64,000 nucleotides of DNA, from the NCBI RefSeq assembly GCF_036634175.1, contig NZ_JAZIFX010000001.1, positions 6,634,001 through 6,698,000 of the forward strand, in the 5' to 3' direction. Within the stretch, counting starts at the first letter, position 1; each line of letters begins with the position of its first letter. Source of the stretch: Streptomyces sp. P9-A2. GTDB taxonomy: Bacteria > Actinomycetota > Actinomycetes > Streptomycetales > Streptomycetaceae. A model generated the notes under the pieces. That model was not told where the DNA came from, did not search any database, and was given only the letters and a program-made list of their open reading frames with translations. A program made the position numbers and the translations under genes. Below are positions 17,296 through 28,720 of the stretch, in pieces.

Positions 17296-18449
17296 CCGAA
17301 CGCCTCCGTGAGGCCGCGGGCCACGATGACGCGCATGATCTCGTTGGTTCCTTCCAGGATCCGGTGGACGCGAAGATCGCGGACGATCTTCTCGATGCCG
17401 TACTCGTTGAGGTAGCCGTATCCGCCGTGCAGTTGGAGCGCCCGGTCGGCGACCGCGTACCCGATGTCGGTGGCGAACCTCTTGGCCATGGCGCACAGGT
17501 ACGGCGCCTGCGGGTGGCCCCGGTCCAGTGCCTGGGCGGCCTGCTGGACCAGGGCGCGGGCCGCGGCGAGTTCCGTCGCCATGTCGGCGAGGCTGAAGCG
17601 CAGTGCCTGGGCGTCGAGCAGACGCTGACCGAAGGCCTCCCGGTCGGCTAGGTGGGCGAGGCTGCGGTCGAGGGCGCTGCGGGCACCGCCCAGGGAGCAG
17701 GCGGCTATGCCGAGGCGGCCGCCGTTGAGTCCGTTCATCGCGATCCGGAAGCCCTGGCCCTCCCGGCCAAGCAGCCGATCAGCCGGGACACGTACGGCAT
17801 CCAGCACGACCTGCCGGGTGGACTGAGCGTTCCAGCCCATCTTCCGCTCGTTGGGGCCGAAGGAAAGGCCGGGGTCGTCCTCGTCGACGACGAAGGCGGA
17901 GACGCCGTCCGCGCCATCGTTGCCGGTGCGCGCCATCACCACGTACAGCTGGGAGGTCCCGGCGCCGGAGATGAACTGCTTGACGCCGGTGAGGACCCAG
18001 TGGTCGCCGTCACGGGTGGCCCGCGTGGTGAGGGCCGCCGCGTCCGAGCCGGCGCCCGGCTCGGTCAGGCAGTAGCTGGCCAGGTCCTCCATGGCACACA
18101 GGCGGGGCAGCCAACGCTCGCGCTGGCAGGCGTCGCCGTAGTGGTCAATCATCCAGGCGACCATGTTGTGGATGGAGAGATAACCCGCGATGGACGGACA
18201 GCCCGAGGCGAGAGCTTCGAAGACGAGGACGCCGTCGGCCCGGGTGAGACCGGAGCCCCCGGATTCCTCGCGGACGTAGATGCCGCCGAGGCCGAGCCCG
18301 GCGGCCTTGCGCAGGACGTCGACGGGGAAGTGCTTGTCCCGGTCCCAGTCGAGGGCGTGCGGGGTGAGGTGGTCCTGGGCGAAGTCGAGAGTGGTCTCGA
18401 CGAGGGCCTGCTGGTCCTCGGTGAGCAGGGTGGAGGTCATCGCGCTCAC
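17292..18449 (-). CDS. Isobutyryl-CoA dehydrogenase-like acyl-CoA dehydrogenase
   Basis: 385 residues, typical full length. Domains run N-terminal helical (LTEDQQALVETTLDFAQ), middle beta (SYCLTEPGAGSDAAAL and VTGVKQFISG-type segment) and C-terminal helical with the catalytic base in HRILEGTNEIMR. The family oxidises acyl-CoA to enoyl-CoA with FAD, passing electrons to ETF; the neighbours (HIBCH, MmsA remnant) point to isobutyryl-CoA to methacrylyl-CoA in valine catabolism. ATGA overlaps on both sides show tight translational coupling. All hallmark residues appear intact, unlike the gutted counterpart in set B. Confidence 0.87.
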   Translation of the reverse strand: MSAMTSTLLTEDQQALVETTLDFAQDHLTPHALDWDRDKHFPVDVLRKAAGLGLGGIYVREESGGSGLTRADGVLVFEALASGCPSIAGYLSIHNMVAWMIDHYGDACQRERWLPRLCAMEDLASYCLTEPGAGSDAAALTTRATRDGDHWVLTGVKQFISGAGTSQLYVVMARTGNDGADGVSAFVVDEDDPGLSFGPNERKMGWNAQSTRQVVLDAVRVPADRLLGREGQGFRIAMNGLNGGRLGIAACSLGGARSALDRSLAHLADREAFGQRLLDAQALRFSLADMATELAAARALVQQAAQALDRGHPQAPYLCAMAKRFATDIGYAVADRALQLHGGYGYLNEYGIEKIVRDLRVHRILEGTNEIMRVIVARGLTEAFG

Positions 18450-18955
18450 CCCGTCGTCGGGATCGTGAACTTCGCGCCTTCCCTCAGGCCAGCGGGCCGA
18501 CGCGAGGTGACCGTCTTCGTTCGCATGCAGAATTCGATGCCGGTGCCAGCGTTGTCGGTGAACTCACCCTTGAGCAGGTGCGGGATGCCTGCTTCACACT
18601 CGACTGCTTCCAGACCGGGTTGGAGGTCGCCGTGCGCGTCGGCGACCGTCTTGCTGTGCTCGGCGGACAGCAGCCGGGCAAGCGAGTCCTTCTCCTGCTG
18701 GGCGAGTTGCAGGAACCGCAGCAGTACCCGGGCGCGGCGCTGAAGGTTCCACTGGCCCCACTCATGCTGTGCCCGCTCGGCATCGTTGATCGCTTCCTCG
18801 GTCTCGGCCCGGCTCGCGAGGGGAACGCGGGTCTGGACCTCGCCGGTGTCGGGGTCGTGGACCTCGCCAAAGGCACCGGAGGTGCCCGGGGTGAGCCTGC
18901 CGCCGGAGAAGTGGGTCAACTCGCCTACAGAAGCGCGTTCTTGGGTATGGATCAT
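18446..18955 (-). pseudogene. Methylmalonate-semialdehyde dehydrogenase (MmsA) with internal deletion
   Basis: Reads 169 residues in one frame. The N-terminal 135 or so (GELTHFSGGRLTPGTSG, DPDTGEVQTRVPLAS, AQQEKDSLARLLSAEHSKT, LLKGEFTDNAGTGIE) match MmsA, then it jumps to the MmsA C-terminus (RTKTVTSRRPAGLREGAKF). Some 300 residues carrying the NAD-binding core and catalytic Cys are deleted without breaking the frame, which keeps the ATGA coupling to the dehydrogenase. The product cannot be an aldehyde dehydrogenase. It is first in the set A minus-strand operon. Confidence 0.8.
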
Positions 18956-19342
18956 GAGGGTGCCAGCTCTCGTCAGGTGGTCCGGACGGCGCGCCGGGCC
19001 GCCGCATCCGTACGCCATGGCGTACGGATGCGGGGTTGCGCGAGATCGCGTATGGCTGAGGGCCGCCAGAACGCGACGGCCGAGCGCAGCTGAACCCCGT
19101 GGTGGAGCACGGCCCTTCGCGCGGACCGGACGGGATTGTGACTGTGCACCTACGCCATGCGTGTCAGCTCCATCCTTGGGGACAACATGGAACATCCCGC
19201 GGCCGGTATTCTGACGCTCGGTCAGCGAGTGTCGTCCGCTTGACAGGCTGCTCGTCAGTGACGTCCTGCTCGACGGCTTACTCCCAGGTCACAGCGGCGG
19301 ATCACGCCGGCTTCCCTGCGCCGCGGGGTTTCGCCGCGACTA

Positions 19343-19364
19343 TATAGTTGGGCGTCCTAGTAAA
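19343..19364. promoter_or_regulatory. CTAGG/CCTAG-type operator in the set A divergent promoter
   Basis: The site contains tagttgggcgtcctagtaaa, an imperfect palindrome with a good right half (CCTAGTA) and a weaker left half (TAGTTGG). Nearly the same sequence, with two good halves, lies at 29958-29979 upstream of the set B CoA-transferase. It sits between the divergent MmsA and MmsB remnants, a position suited to a repressor of both directions. The regulator is not identified. Confidence 0.5.
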
Positions 19365-19487
19365 TCCAGCCCCACCGTACGTGTGCATGTTTGCACAGCG
19401 GCTGTGTCAAAGTGCCTCTTGCCCGAGCAGGTACGCAAGCCGGATCTTGGACGCCGTACGTACTCCACGGCACCAGGAGGTAGTGGG

Positions 19488-19797
19488 ATGGCCATTGCCG
19501 GGTTCATCGGTCTTGGCAACATGGGCTGCCCCACGGCCACGAACCTCGTGGCCACGACCTCTCCTCGGACGCTGCCGCGGCGGCTCGGCAGGCCGGAGTT
19601 GTCACCGCCGGCTCCGTCGCAGACGCCGTGGCCAAGGCCCAGGTCGTCATCACGATGCTGCCGACCGGACGACACCTACAGGACGCGATCCTCGGCGATG
19701 GCGACCGACAGCGACACCTCACGCCGCCGCGCCTCGGAGAGCACAGCGAAAGCGTCTGCGCCTGGCTCCGCGAGCTCGCCCCGACCCTTGCCTGACC
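19488..19797 (+). pseudogene. 3-hydroxyisobutyrate dehydrogenase (MmsB) remnant, set A
   Basis: The ATG at 19488 (aggagg upstream) begins MAIAGFIGLGNMGCPTATNLV, the NAD(P)-binding GxGxxG start of MmsB. After about 24 residues similarity jumps with a frame change to [33 protein letters not shown] and DAILG, then ends. The substrate and catalytic-Lys domains are missing. An intact MmsB is present at 26496-27425. Confidence 0.7.
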
Positions 19798-19816
19798 GAA
19801 GGAAAGACTCACGCAC

Positions 19817-21415
<1,599 letters not shown>

Positions 21416-21463
21416 ACGTTCGTAACGGTGCTCATCACAGGACGCCTTGAGAAGTGAGTGGCA

Positions 21464-21919
21464 ATGACAACAACACCCAGTCCCCTGCGTGTATTGGTGG
21501 CCAAGCCCGGTCTGGACGGTCATGACCGCGGGGCCAAGGTGATCGCCCGGGCCCTGCGCGACGCTGGGCTCGAGGTGATCTATACCGGCCTGCATCAGTC
21601 GCCGGAGCAGATCGTGGAGGCGGCCATCCAGGAGGATGTCGCCGGAATCGGCCTGTCCGTGCTGTCTGGTGCCCATCTGACGCTCTTCGCCAGGGTTCTC
21701 GACCTGCTCAAGGAGCTCGACGCGGCCGACATCACGCTCTTCGGCGGCGGCATCATCCCGACAGGGGACATCCCTCCGCTGGAGCGGATGGGCGTCGCCC
21801 GCGTCTTCACCCCGGGCACGCCCACCCAAGAAGTCGTCGAGTGGGTCAAGGCGCACGTGGGGGTTCCGTCGCCGATCGCCCCCGTATGCGGCGGCAGTCC
21901 GACGGGAGTGGGTTCGTGA
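21464..21919 (+). CDS. B12-binding subunit of the acyl-CoA mutase
   Basis: 151 residues, ATG at 21464 (a GTG two codons earlier is possible). A Rossmann-like cobalamin domain with the base-off motif DGHDRGAKV (Asp-x-His-x-x-Gly), [10 protein letters not shown] and [11 protein letters not shown], the standard mutase small-subunit pattern. It holds adenosylcobalamin for the 19817-21415 subunit; the split arrangement resembles isobutyryl-CoA mutase and archaeal mutases. Its stop overlaps the GTG of the ABC ATPase gene (GTGA at 21916-21919), so the three genes look co-translated. Confidence 0.88.
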   Translation: MTTTPSPLRVLVAKPGLDGHDRGAKVIARALRDAGLEVIYTGLHQSPEQIVEAAIQEDVAGIGLSVLSGAHLTLFARVLDLLKELDAADITLFGGGIIPTGDIPPLERMGVARVFTPGTPTQEVVEWVKAHVGVPSPIAPVCGGSPTGVGS

Positions 21920-22791
21920 GAGCAACCGTGGCCGCGCTGAACGGCGTGAGCGTCCTGCGGTACCCGGCCGGTCAGGTCATCCTCGACCGCGTCGACTGGA
22001 CGATCCGGGCCGGTGAGCACTGGGCTCTGCTCGGCCCCAACGGTGCCGGCAAGACGAGCATGTTGCGGCTGGTCGGCGCCCTCATGCATCCGACCAGCGG
22101 CAGCGTCGACGTGCTGGGCCACCGGATCGGCCGCGTCGACCTGCGCGAACTGCGCACCCGCATCGGTTTCGTGTCCCCGGGGCAGGAGGTGCCGCGCGAC
22201 GCTACCGTGCACGCGGTCGTCCTCACCGGCGCGACGGGGACCGTGCAGCCGCTGTGGCGTGAGTACGGCCCTGCCACGCGCGAGCGGGCCCACGAACTGC
22301 TTGGCGAGCTGGGCTGCAAGGACCTGGCGGACCGCCCGTACGGCGTCTGCTCCGGCGGCCAGCGTGCCCGGGTCCTCATCGCGAGGGCCCTGATGTCCGA
22401 GCCGTCCCTGCTGCTGCTCGACGAGCCGTACAACGCGCTCGATCTGCCGTCCCGGGAGGACGTGATCGACGCCCTGCACTATCTCGCGACGACCCGCCCC
22501 GACCTGACCACCGTCACCGTCACCCACTACGTGGAGGAACTGCCGGCCAGCACCGGACACGCGCTGCTCCTGCGAGGCGGGAGGGTCCAGGCGTCCGGTC
22601 CGGTCGAAGAGGTGCTCACCAGTGACGGCATGAGCGCGTGCTTCCAACGGCCCATCGAGGTCGAGCGGCGCGACGGCCGCTGGACCGCCCGCTCCGGCCG
22701 CGGGATGTCCCACACGGCGCTCGACCGAGGACCCCGGACCGGCGGCGGATCCAGAGCCGAGATCGGACCGCCCGTCTTCGAGCACCGTTAG
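21916..22791 (+). CDS. Orphan ABC transporter ATP-binding protein coupled to the mutase
   Basis: 291 residues from the GTG at 21916 overlapping the mutase stop. Walker [10 protein letters not shown] near residue 45, signature CSGGQRARV, Walker [13 protein letters not shown] and the switch His in [10 protein letters not shown] are all present. The layout resembles single-domain ModF/YbbA-like cassettes; there is no second cassette and no permease gene nearby. A C-terminal tail of about 45 residues is unrelated to the fold. Coupling to a B12 mutase could mean cofactor or substrate supply, but this is inference. Confidence 0.78.
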   Translation: MRATVAALNGVSVLRYPAGQVILDRVDWTIRAGEHWALLGPNGAGKTSMLRLVGALMHPTSGSVDVLGHRIGRVDLRELRTRIGFVSPGQEVPRDATVHAVVLTGATGTVQPLWREYGPATRERAHELLGELGCKDLADRPYGVCSGGQRARVLIARALMSEPSLLLLDEPYNALDLPSREDVIDALHYLATTRPDLTTVTVTHYVEELPASTGHALLLRGGRVQASGPVEEVLTSDGMSACFQRPIEVERRDGRWTARSGRGMSHTALDRGPRTGGGSRAEIGPPVFEHR

Positions 22792-23716
22792 GCCGTGTTT
22801 TAGGACTGGGCTACTTGCCGCGCCTCGTGCCGTGGTGATCGCGGTGGGGGCGTGGGGGCTCTCTCGGATGAGCAGTGGGCTGTGCTGGAACCGCTGTTGC
22901 CCGTGGCGCAGGTCGGCAGGCCATCTGCATGCCGACGCAGACTGGTTGATGGGATCCGACGGCGGGTGCGGACGGGGGCTCCATGGCGTGATCTGCCGGT
23001 GGAATACGGACCCCGGCAGACGGTCTATGGGCTCTTCCGCCGCGCAGCGGGCCGGTGTGTGGCAAATGGTGCTGGTCGGTCTCCAGGCCCGGGCGGATGC
23101 GGCAGGGCTGATCACGTGGGAGGTGAACGTCGATTCCACGATCTGCCGGGCGCATCAGCACGCGGCCGGCGCCCGCCGGGACGGACAGGGCCAGAAAGAG
23201 CCGCCCGGCGGCATCCGCGTTGAGCCGGACGACCATGCACTCGGCCGGTCCCGGGGCGGCTGGACCACCAAAATCCACCTGGCCTGCGAACAACGCCAAA
23301 GGCCCTTGTCTCCGCTGGTCACCGCAGGCCGGCGGAGGGGGGGAGAGGCCGCATTTCCCGGCGTGCTGGAAGGCATTCGCGTGCCCCGGCTCGGGCCCGG
23401 CCGCCCGCGTCGGCGACCGCTGCGGGTGCGCGGCGACAAGGCCTGTTCCTCGCGCGCCAACCGTGCCTGCTTACGCAAGCGCAAGATCCGCAGCACCATC
23501 CCGGAACCGGCCGACCAGATCGGCCACCGCAAACGCCGCGGCAGCAGCGGCGGTCGTCCCCCGGCCTTCGACCGCGAGGACTACAAGGCCCGCCACGCTG
23601 TGGAGTGCGGCATCAACCGCCTCAAACGCAACCGGGCGGTGGCCACCCGGTTCGACAAGCTCGCCGTCCGTTTCCAGGCCACCGTCCACGTCGCAGCGAT
23701 CAACGAATGGCTGTGA
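22792..23716 (+). pseudogene. IS112-like IS5-family transposase, frameshifted, right end missing
   Basis: Starts at the GTG at 22852 ([20 protein letters not shown]4096 domain), shifts frame near 23040 in the YGLFRR region to [32 protein letters not shown], and is scrambled again at a G-run near 23325-23335. The DDE core remains visible ([31 protein letters not shown]) to the stop after INEWL. The left tip (ggccgtgttttaggac) is present but no matching right tip follows the stop, so the element was cut there. It borders a broken crotonase gene. Confidence 0.75.
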
Positions 23717-23734
23717 CGTGGACGGCGGTGTCGG

Positions 23735-24080
23735 CCCCTCATGCCATGCTGACCACGACCGGGTGCCGGCACAGGAAGACCGGTTGGACCGGTTCGAAAA
23801 GCCGGCGGAACTGCTGCTCCAGCGCGCTGGCCAGGAGGAGCAGATACGCCGCAGCGCCGTCGGGCGACGAGGAACGAGTTCACGTCCCCGCCCGGGCGGA
23901 ACCGTTTGCCCTCGGCGGTGACTGCGACCCCGCGCACCGCCGAGTCTTCGGCGCGTTACCGCGTCCCGGAGTGTGCGGGCTGCGGGCAGGTCGAAGGCGT
24001 GGGGGTCTCCGGACGTTCAAGGATGATCCTGCCGGCCCCGCCGTCCCGCTCGCACCGCGCGCAGCGGGGTTGCAGGTGGA
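23735..24080 (-). pseudogene. Enoyl-CoA hydratase (crotonase) N-terminal remnant
   Basis: In shifting frames the minus strand shows GGAGRIILERPE, AFDLPAARTLRDAV, DSAVRGVAVTAEGKRFRPGGDVNSFL and AAAYLLLLASALEQQFRRLFEPVQPVFL. This is the first third of a crotonase including the oxyanion-hole loop. It ends at the junction with the truncated IS5 element, so insertion plus deletion probably removed the rest. It was likely the distal gene of set B. Confidence 0.55.
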
Positions 24081-24153
24081 CCATCAAACCATTCCGGAGC
24101 AGTGCGTCCAGGCCTGCCCGCCACCGGTGCACATCCTGGCCACACCGTATTGC

Positions 24154-25656
24154 TCAGCGCCGGATGCTCACGTTGATCTGCTTGGTTTGAGTGAACGAGG
24201 CGATCGCGCCCTCGATGGAGAACTCCCGCCCGGTCCCCGACTGCTTGTAGCCGCCGTAGGACTGCCCGACCATCTGGCTGCCGCCCTGATTTACCTGCAC
24301 CCAGCCGGACTCGATCCGGTGGGCGGTGGCAAGGGCTTCGTCGAGGTCGGCCGACCAGACGTAGGCCGCCAGACCGTAGTGGGAGTCGTTGGCCATGGCG
24401 ACGACCTCGTCCACGTCTCGCCACGGGATGACCACCAGAACCGGGCCGAAGATCTCCTCACGGGCCACACGCCAGCTGTTGCGCACACCGGCCAGGATGG
24501 TCGGGCCCTGGTAGAAGCCTTCGAGGCCCTCGGGGCTGAAGGTGCTGCCGTCGAGCACGACGCGCACGCCGGGCTGGCTCTTGCCGTCCTCGACGTACTC
24601 ACGCACCGTCTGGTGCTGCTTGGCGTTGATGATCGTCCCCATGTCGGTGGCCTCATCGAGCGGGTCGCCGACCTTAAGCGCACCGACCTGGGCCGCCAGT
24701 CGGTCCAGGAAGGCCTCGTAGACGTCTTCGTGCACGAACAGCCGTGAGCCTGCGGTGCAGGACTGGCCCTGGCGGGTGAAGCGCATCGCCAGGAGCACGC
24801 CGGCGGCGGTCGCGTCGATTCGGTCGGGGGTCGCGGCGGAGGGGAAGACAATGCTCGGGCTCTTTCCGCCGAGCTCAAGCGACACGTGGGCCAGACGCTC
24901 ACTGGCAGCGGTGGCGACGTGCCGACCAACCGACGAGGAGCCGGTGAAGGAGACCTTGTCGATCCCGGGGTGCTGCACGATCGCCTCCCCCACGATGCTG
25001 CCGCGTCCCGTGACCACGTTGAGGACGCCGGCGGGCAGGTGCTCGGCGGCGAGCTCCGCGAGCCGGAGGATGGTCAGCGGTGCATCCTCGGCGGGCTTGA
25101 CGACGAGGGCGTTGCCGGCGGCGAGTGCGGCCGGGATCTTCATTGCGGCGATCATCAGCGGGGAGTTCCACGGCAGGATCGCGCCGACGACGCCGAGCGG
25201 CTCCAGCCGGGTGTACTGGAGCTGGTTCTCGCCCGCCGGCAGCACGGTTCCCTTGAACTCGCCGGCCACGCCGGCGAAGTAGCGGAACAGCGAGACGAGC
25301 GTGGCCGCCTCCGGACGCGCCTGGGTGCGCAAAGCGTTGCCCGTGTCCTGTGCGGTCAAGGCCGCCAGGGACTCCGCCTCGCCCTCGAGGGCGTCGGCGA
25401 TCTGCAGCAGGGCCCGCTGCCGGGCCGTGAAGTGCAGGGCGGCCCAGGCCGGCTGCGCCGCTCGGGCGGCAGCGACAGCGCGGTCGACGTCGGCCGCGGA
25501 GCCGTTGGGGACCCGGGCCAGGACGGTGCCCGCCCGCGAGGGGCACACGACCTCGGTCCAGGCGCCCTCGACCGAGTCGACCCACTCACCGTCGATGTAC
25601 ATGGGCCAGTCGGGGGCTTCGGTGCCGTTCAGTTCGAGAACAGTCTGGTGCTTCAT
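24154..25656 (-). CDS. NAD(P)-dependent aldehyde dehydrogenase
   Basis: 500 residues, normal ALDH length. Motifs: PWNSPLMIAAMKIPAALAAGN (near residue 165), FTGSSSVGR (cofactor loop), LELGGKSPSIVF with the general-base Glu, QGQSCTAGSRLF with the catalytic Cys near residue 300, and EEIFGPVLVVIPW. The sequence is closer to general aldehyde dehydrogenases (betaine-, phenylacetaldehyde-type) than to CoA-acylating MmsA, so the substrate is uncertain. It is followed on the same strand by a crotonase remnant and preceded by a crotonase and MmsB. A truncated relative occurs at 41204-41510. Confidence 0.85.
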   Translation of the reverse strand: MKHQTVLELNGTEAPDWPMYIDGEWVDSVEGAWTEVVCPSRAGTVLARVPNGSAADVDRAVAAARAAQPAWAALHFTARQRALLQIADALEGEAESLAALTAQDTGNALRTQARPEAATLVSLFRYFAGVAGEFKGTVLPAGENQLQYTRLEPLGVVGAILPWNSPLMIAAMKIPAALAAGNALVVKPAEDAPLTILRLAELAAEHLPAGVLNVVTGRGSIVGEAIVQHPGIDKVSFTGSSSVGRHVATAASERLAHVSLELGGKSPSIVFPSAATPDRIDATAAGVLLAMRFTRQGQSCTAGSRLFVHEDVYEAFLDRLAAQVGALKVGDPLDEATDMGTIINAKQHQTVREYVEDGKSQPGVRVVLDGSTFSPEGLEGFYQGPTILAGVRNSWRVAREEIFGPVLVVIPWRDVDEVVAMANDSHYGLAAYVWSADLDEALATAHRIESGWVQVNQGGSQMVGQSYGGYKQSGTGREFSIEGAIASFTQTKQINVSIRR

Positions 25657-25701
25657 CGGATGCCAGCTTTCTGGGCAGGGGGTCTGATCGGTCGGGGTCG
25701 C

Positions 25702-26499
25702 TCAGCTGTGCTCGAAGGTGGGCGGCCGCTTCTCGACGAACGCGGTCATCCCCTCGGCTCGGTCTGCGAGGGCGAAGGTGGCGTGGAAGGTACGCCGCTC
25801 GAAGGTGACGCCCTGGGCGAGGGCGGATTCGAATGCCTGGGCGATGGCTTCCTTGGCGGCGTATGCGGCCGGCAGCGACATCGCGGCGATCTTCTCCGCG
25901 GTCTCGATCGCCTCGTCGAGGAAGCGCTCGGTCGGCACGATCCTCGAGACCAGCCCGGCCCGCTCCGCCTCGGCGGCATCCATCAGTCGGCCTGTCAGGA
26001 TCAGGTCCATCGCCTTGGCCTTGCCCACCGCCCGGGTCAGCCGCTGGGTTCCGCCGATGCCGGGGATCGTCCCGAGGGTGATCTCGGGTTGCCCGAACCG
26101 CGCGTTCTCGGCCGCGATCAGCAGGTCGCACATCATCGCGACCTCACAGCCGCCGCCGAGGGCGTACCCGGCCACGGCCGCGATCGTGGGTGTGCGCACG
26201 GCCGCGAACCTGTCCCATGCCGAGAAGAAGTCGGAGAGCAAGACGTCGGCGTAGGTCAGGCTCGCCATCTCCTTGATGTCGGCACCAGCGGCGAACGCCT
26301 TTTCCGAACCGGTCAGCACGATCGCACCGATGCCATGGTCCTGATCGAACTCGGTTGCGGCAGCGACGACCTCTGTCATGAGCGCGGCGTTGAGGGCGTT
26401 CAGCGCATGAGGGCGGTTGAGCGTGATGATGCCGACTCGCCCGCGGCGCTCGACGATGATGTTCTCGTAGCCATTCTGCTGTTCGGGGGTCGCGGTCAT
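25702..26499 (-). CDS. Enoyl-CoA hydratase (crotonase family)
   Basis: 265 residues from the ATG at 26497-26499 overlapping the MmsB stop (ATGA). Crotonase motifs: [13 protein letters not shown] (oxyanion hole), [21 protein letters not shown] with one catalytic Glu, and [20 protein letters not shown] with the second. It should hydrate enoyl-CoA esters such as methacrylyl-CoA to 3-hydroxyacyl-CoA. Between the MmsB and aldehyde dehydrogenase genes, it supplies the hydratase step of set B that is not seen in set A. Confidence 0.88.
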   Translation of the reverse strand: MTATPEQQNGYENIIVERRGRVGIITLNRPHALNALNAALMTEVVAAATEFDQDHGIGAIVLTGSEKAFAAGADIKEMASLTYADVLLSDFFSAWDRFAAVRTPTIAAVAGYALGGGCEVAMMCDLLIAAENARFGQPEITLGTIPGIGGTQRLTRAVGKAKAMDLILTGRLMDAAEAERAGLVSRIVPTERFLDEAIETAEKIAAMSLPAAYAAKEAIAQAFESALAQGVTFERRTFHATFALADRAEGMTAFVEKRPPTFEHS

Positions 26500-27425
26500 C
26501 GGGTTACCTCCTGGGCGGGCTCGAACGGTTCCTGGCGGACTTGCTCGATGATGGCCGAGAAGTCGCGGGTGCGGCCGCTGCCGACGGCGAAGTCGCGGTA
26601 CAGGTCGGTGGCGAGCCTGCCGAGCCTGACGTCGGTCAGCGTGGCGTCCGCCGCCTTCATGGCGAGGGCGAGGTCCTTGGCCATCAACGGTGAGGCGAAG
26701 CCGGGTGCGTAGTCCCGGTTGGCGGGGCTGGTCGGGGCCGGGCCGGGGACCGGGCAGTTGGTGGTCAGCGCCCAGCACTGTCCGGAAGCAGTGGATGCCA
26801 CGTCGAAGAGCGCCTGGTGAGTCAGTCCGAGGCGCTCGCCGAGGACGAACGCCTCTGACACGGCGATCATCGAGATGCCCAGGATCATGTTGTTGCAGAT
26901 CTTCGCCGCCTGCCCGGCACCGACACCGCCGCAGTGCACGACGCGGCCGGCCATCGGCTCGAGAATCGTGCGCGCCTCGTCGATGTCGGCCTCGTCGGCG
27001 CCGACCATGAACGTGAGCGTGCCGGCCGCGGCCCCGACCACCCCGCCGGAGACCGGCGCGTCAATCGCACGGTGGCCCGCCTCGACCGCATGACTGGCGG
27101 CGGTCCGAGCGTCCTGGACGGCGATCGTGGAGCAGTCGATCAGCAGGGCGTCGGGGGGGACGGCCTCCAGCAGAGGTGTGTCGCCACGGCGGCCGAGGTA
27201 GACGTCGAGGACGTGGTCGCCGGTCGGCAGCATCGTGATGACGGCCTCCGCCCCTGCGGCGGCCTCCGCCGCGGACCCCGCCAGGACGACGCCCTTCTCC
27301 ACGGCCTGCTCACAGGCGGCCGGTGAGGGGTCGAACCCGGTCACGGCGTAGCCCGCCTTCACGAGGTTCGCCGCCATCGGGCCACCCATGTTGCCCAGAC
27401 CGACGAACGCGATCTTCCTGTTCAT
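26496..27425 (-). CDS. mmsB: 3-hydroxyisobutyrate dehydrogenase
   Basis: 309 residues. N-terminal [22 protein letters not shown] is the dinucleotide fold and family signature, followed by [32 protein letters not shown] (substrate loop) and [14 protein letters not shown] with the catalytic Lys. It oxidises 3-hydroxyisobutyrate to methylmalonate semialdehyde with NAD. It overlaps both neighbours by ATGA, placing it inside the set B operon between HIBCH and the hydratase. The set A counterpart at 19488 is ruined, so this is the only intact copy in the window. Confidence 0.9.
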   Translation of the reverse strand: MNRKIAFVGLGNMGGPMAANLVKAGYAVTGFDPSPAACEQAVEKGVVLAGSAAEAAAGAEAVITMLPTGDHVLDVYLGRRGDTPLLEAVPPDALLIDCSTIAVQDARTAASHAVEAGHRAIDAPVSGGVVGAAAGTLTFMVGADEADIDEARTILEPMAGRVVHCGGVGAGQAAKICNNMILGISMIAVSEAFVLGERLGLTHQALFDVASTASGQCWALTTNCPVPGPAPTSPANRDYAPGFASPLMAKDLALAMKAADATLTDVRLGRLATDLYRDFAVGSGRTRDFSAIIEQVRQEPFEPAQEVTR

Positions 27426-28525
27426 GCAGTTCCTTCCTGCTCCGGCGCCGCGGCCGGGCCTACTGACGAGGTGGGGTCGAGCTCCAGCTCTGCGTCCCCC
27501 AGCGAAGCGAAATGGGCGTCGACCTCGACGGGATCGACGCCGGCGACCTGGGGCGGCTCCCAGCGCGGATTCCGGTCCTTGTCGATGACCTGCGCCCGGA
27601 TGCCCTCAGCCATGTCGTGGCCGCGCAGAAGGCGGACCGCCAACCGGAACTCCTGGGCAAGCGCCTCCTCCAGCCGGGTCATCCGGCGGGCGGCGCGTAG
27701 CGCACGGAGAGTGACAACCAGGGAAGTGGGTGACTTGGAGCGGATCGCCGCCAGGGCCTCGGCGGCCTCCGGCTCGGGTCGTCTGTCCAGTGCGTCGAGG
27801 ATCTCTGCGACGGTGTTGTGGGTGAAGGCAGCGTCAACCCAGGTCCGCTGCTCGGCGAGCTTCGAGGGCGGCGCCGGACGGGCGACCTTCGTGAGCGCCT
27901 CGTCGACCGGGTGGTCCACGAGCAGGTCGACGAGGGTCTCGAGATCGGCGGAATCCACGAAGTGGTCGGCCAGCCCAAGTTCAATAGCGTCGCCGGCGGT
28001 CATGTGGCCCGCGGTGAGCGCCACGAGGGTGCCGAGCTCGCCGGGAGCACGGGAGAGCAGCCAGGTGCCGCCCACGTCCGGGACGAACCCGATGCCGGTC
28101 TCCGGCATCCCGACCCTCGTCTTGTCAGTGACCACTCGGTGGCTGGCGTGGGCGGATACACCGACGCCGCCACCGAGCACGATCCCGTCCATGAGCGCGA
28201 CGTAGGGCTTGGGGTAGGAGGCGATGAAGGCGTTGAGGCGGTACTCGTCGCGCCAGAAGTCCACAGCCCCGTGTCCACCGGACACGGCGTCCTGGTAGAT
28301 CGAGACGATGTCGCCGCCCGCGCACAGACCACGCGCCCCCGCCCCCTTGACCACTACTGCGGTCACGTCCGGGTCGGTCGCCCAGTCGTCGAGCGCCGCC
28401 TGCAGCAGGCCCACCATCTCGTGGGTGAGTGCGTTGATCGAACGAGGCCGGTTGAGGGTCAACAGGCCAAGGGGACCACGTCGCTCGGCGAGGACCGAAG
28501 GCTCAATGGTCGGCTGGTCACTCAT
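27422..28525 (-). CDS. 3-hydroxyisobutyryl-CoA hydrolase, set B
   Basis: 367 residues, ATG at 28523-28525. Same family as the gene at 16225-17295: GAGARGLCAGGDIVSIYQD, FWRDEYRLNAFIASYPKPYVALMDGIVLGGGVG, MPETGIGFVPDVGGTWLL and the shared tail motif QVIDKDRNPRW. It hydrolyses 3-hydroxyisobutyryl-CoA in valine breakdown. The start overlaps the stop of the truncated acyl-CoA dehydrogenase (ATGA), showing that the original order was dehydrogenase, hydrolase, MmsB. It is clearly paralogous to, but diverged from, the set A copy, arguing for separate origins. Confidence 0.87.
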   Translation of the reverse strand: MSDQPTIEPSVLAERRGPLGLLTLNRPRSINALTHEMVGLLQAALDDWATDPDVTAVVVKGAGARGLCAGGDIVSIYQDAVSGGHGAVDFWRDEYRLNAFIASYPKPYVALMDGIVLGGGVGVSAHASHRVVTDKTRVGMPETGIGFVPDVGGTWLLSRAPGELGTLVALTAGHMTAGDAIELGLADHFVDSADLETLVDLLVDHPVDEALTKVARPAPPSKLAEQRTWVDAAFTHNTVAEILDALDRRPEPEAAEALAAIRSKSPTSLVVTLRALRAARRMTRLEEALAQEFRLAVRLLRGHDMAEGIRAQVIDKDRNPRWEPPQVAGVDPVEVDAHFASLGDAELELDPTSSVGPAAAPEQEGTA

Positions 28526-28720
28526 GCTGCTACCTCCAGTACTGCTCTATTGACGATGAGTTGCATGACCTCGTTGGTGCCCTCGAGGAGCTGGTGCGCC
28601 CGTAGGTCACGCACGATCCGCTCCACGGCGTACTCCGACAGGTATGGACGTACGAGCTCTCGGCGAACTTTCGAACCGCTTGCATCATCGCCCTCAGGCC
28701 GGCCTCGTCGATGCCCACGG
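28522..28720 (-). pseudogene. Acyl-CoA dehydrogenase remnant, set B
   Basis: Only the two ends survive: an N-terminal bit (GLRAMMQAVRKFAE) and, after a one-base shift, the C-terminus SEYAVERIVRDLRAHQLLEG then TNEVMQLIVNRAVLEVAA with its stop at 28522-28524. The FAD-binding middle and most helices are deleted. The catalytic Glu of LEGTNE is retained by chance. It overlaps the CoA-transferase end by about 26 bp. Confidence 0.75.

Noticed and set aside
24886..26712. A 608-codon plus-strand frame opposite the aldehyde dehydrogenase and hydratase genes
   Set aside because: Both genes beneath it carry complete catalytic motifs; the plus-strand translation has none.
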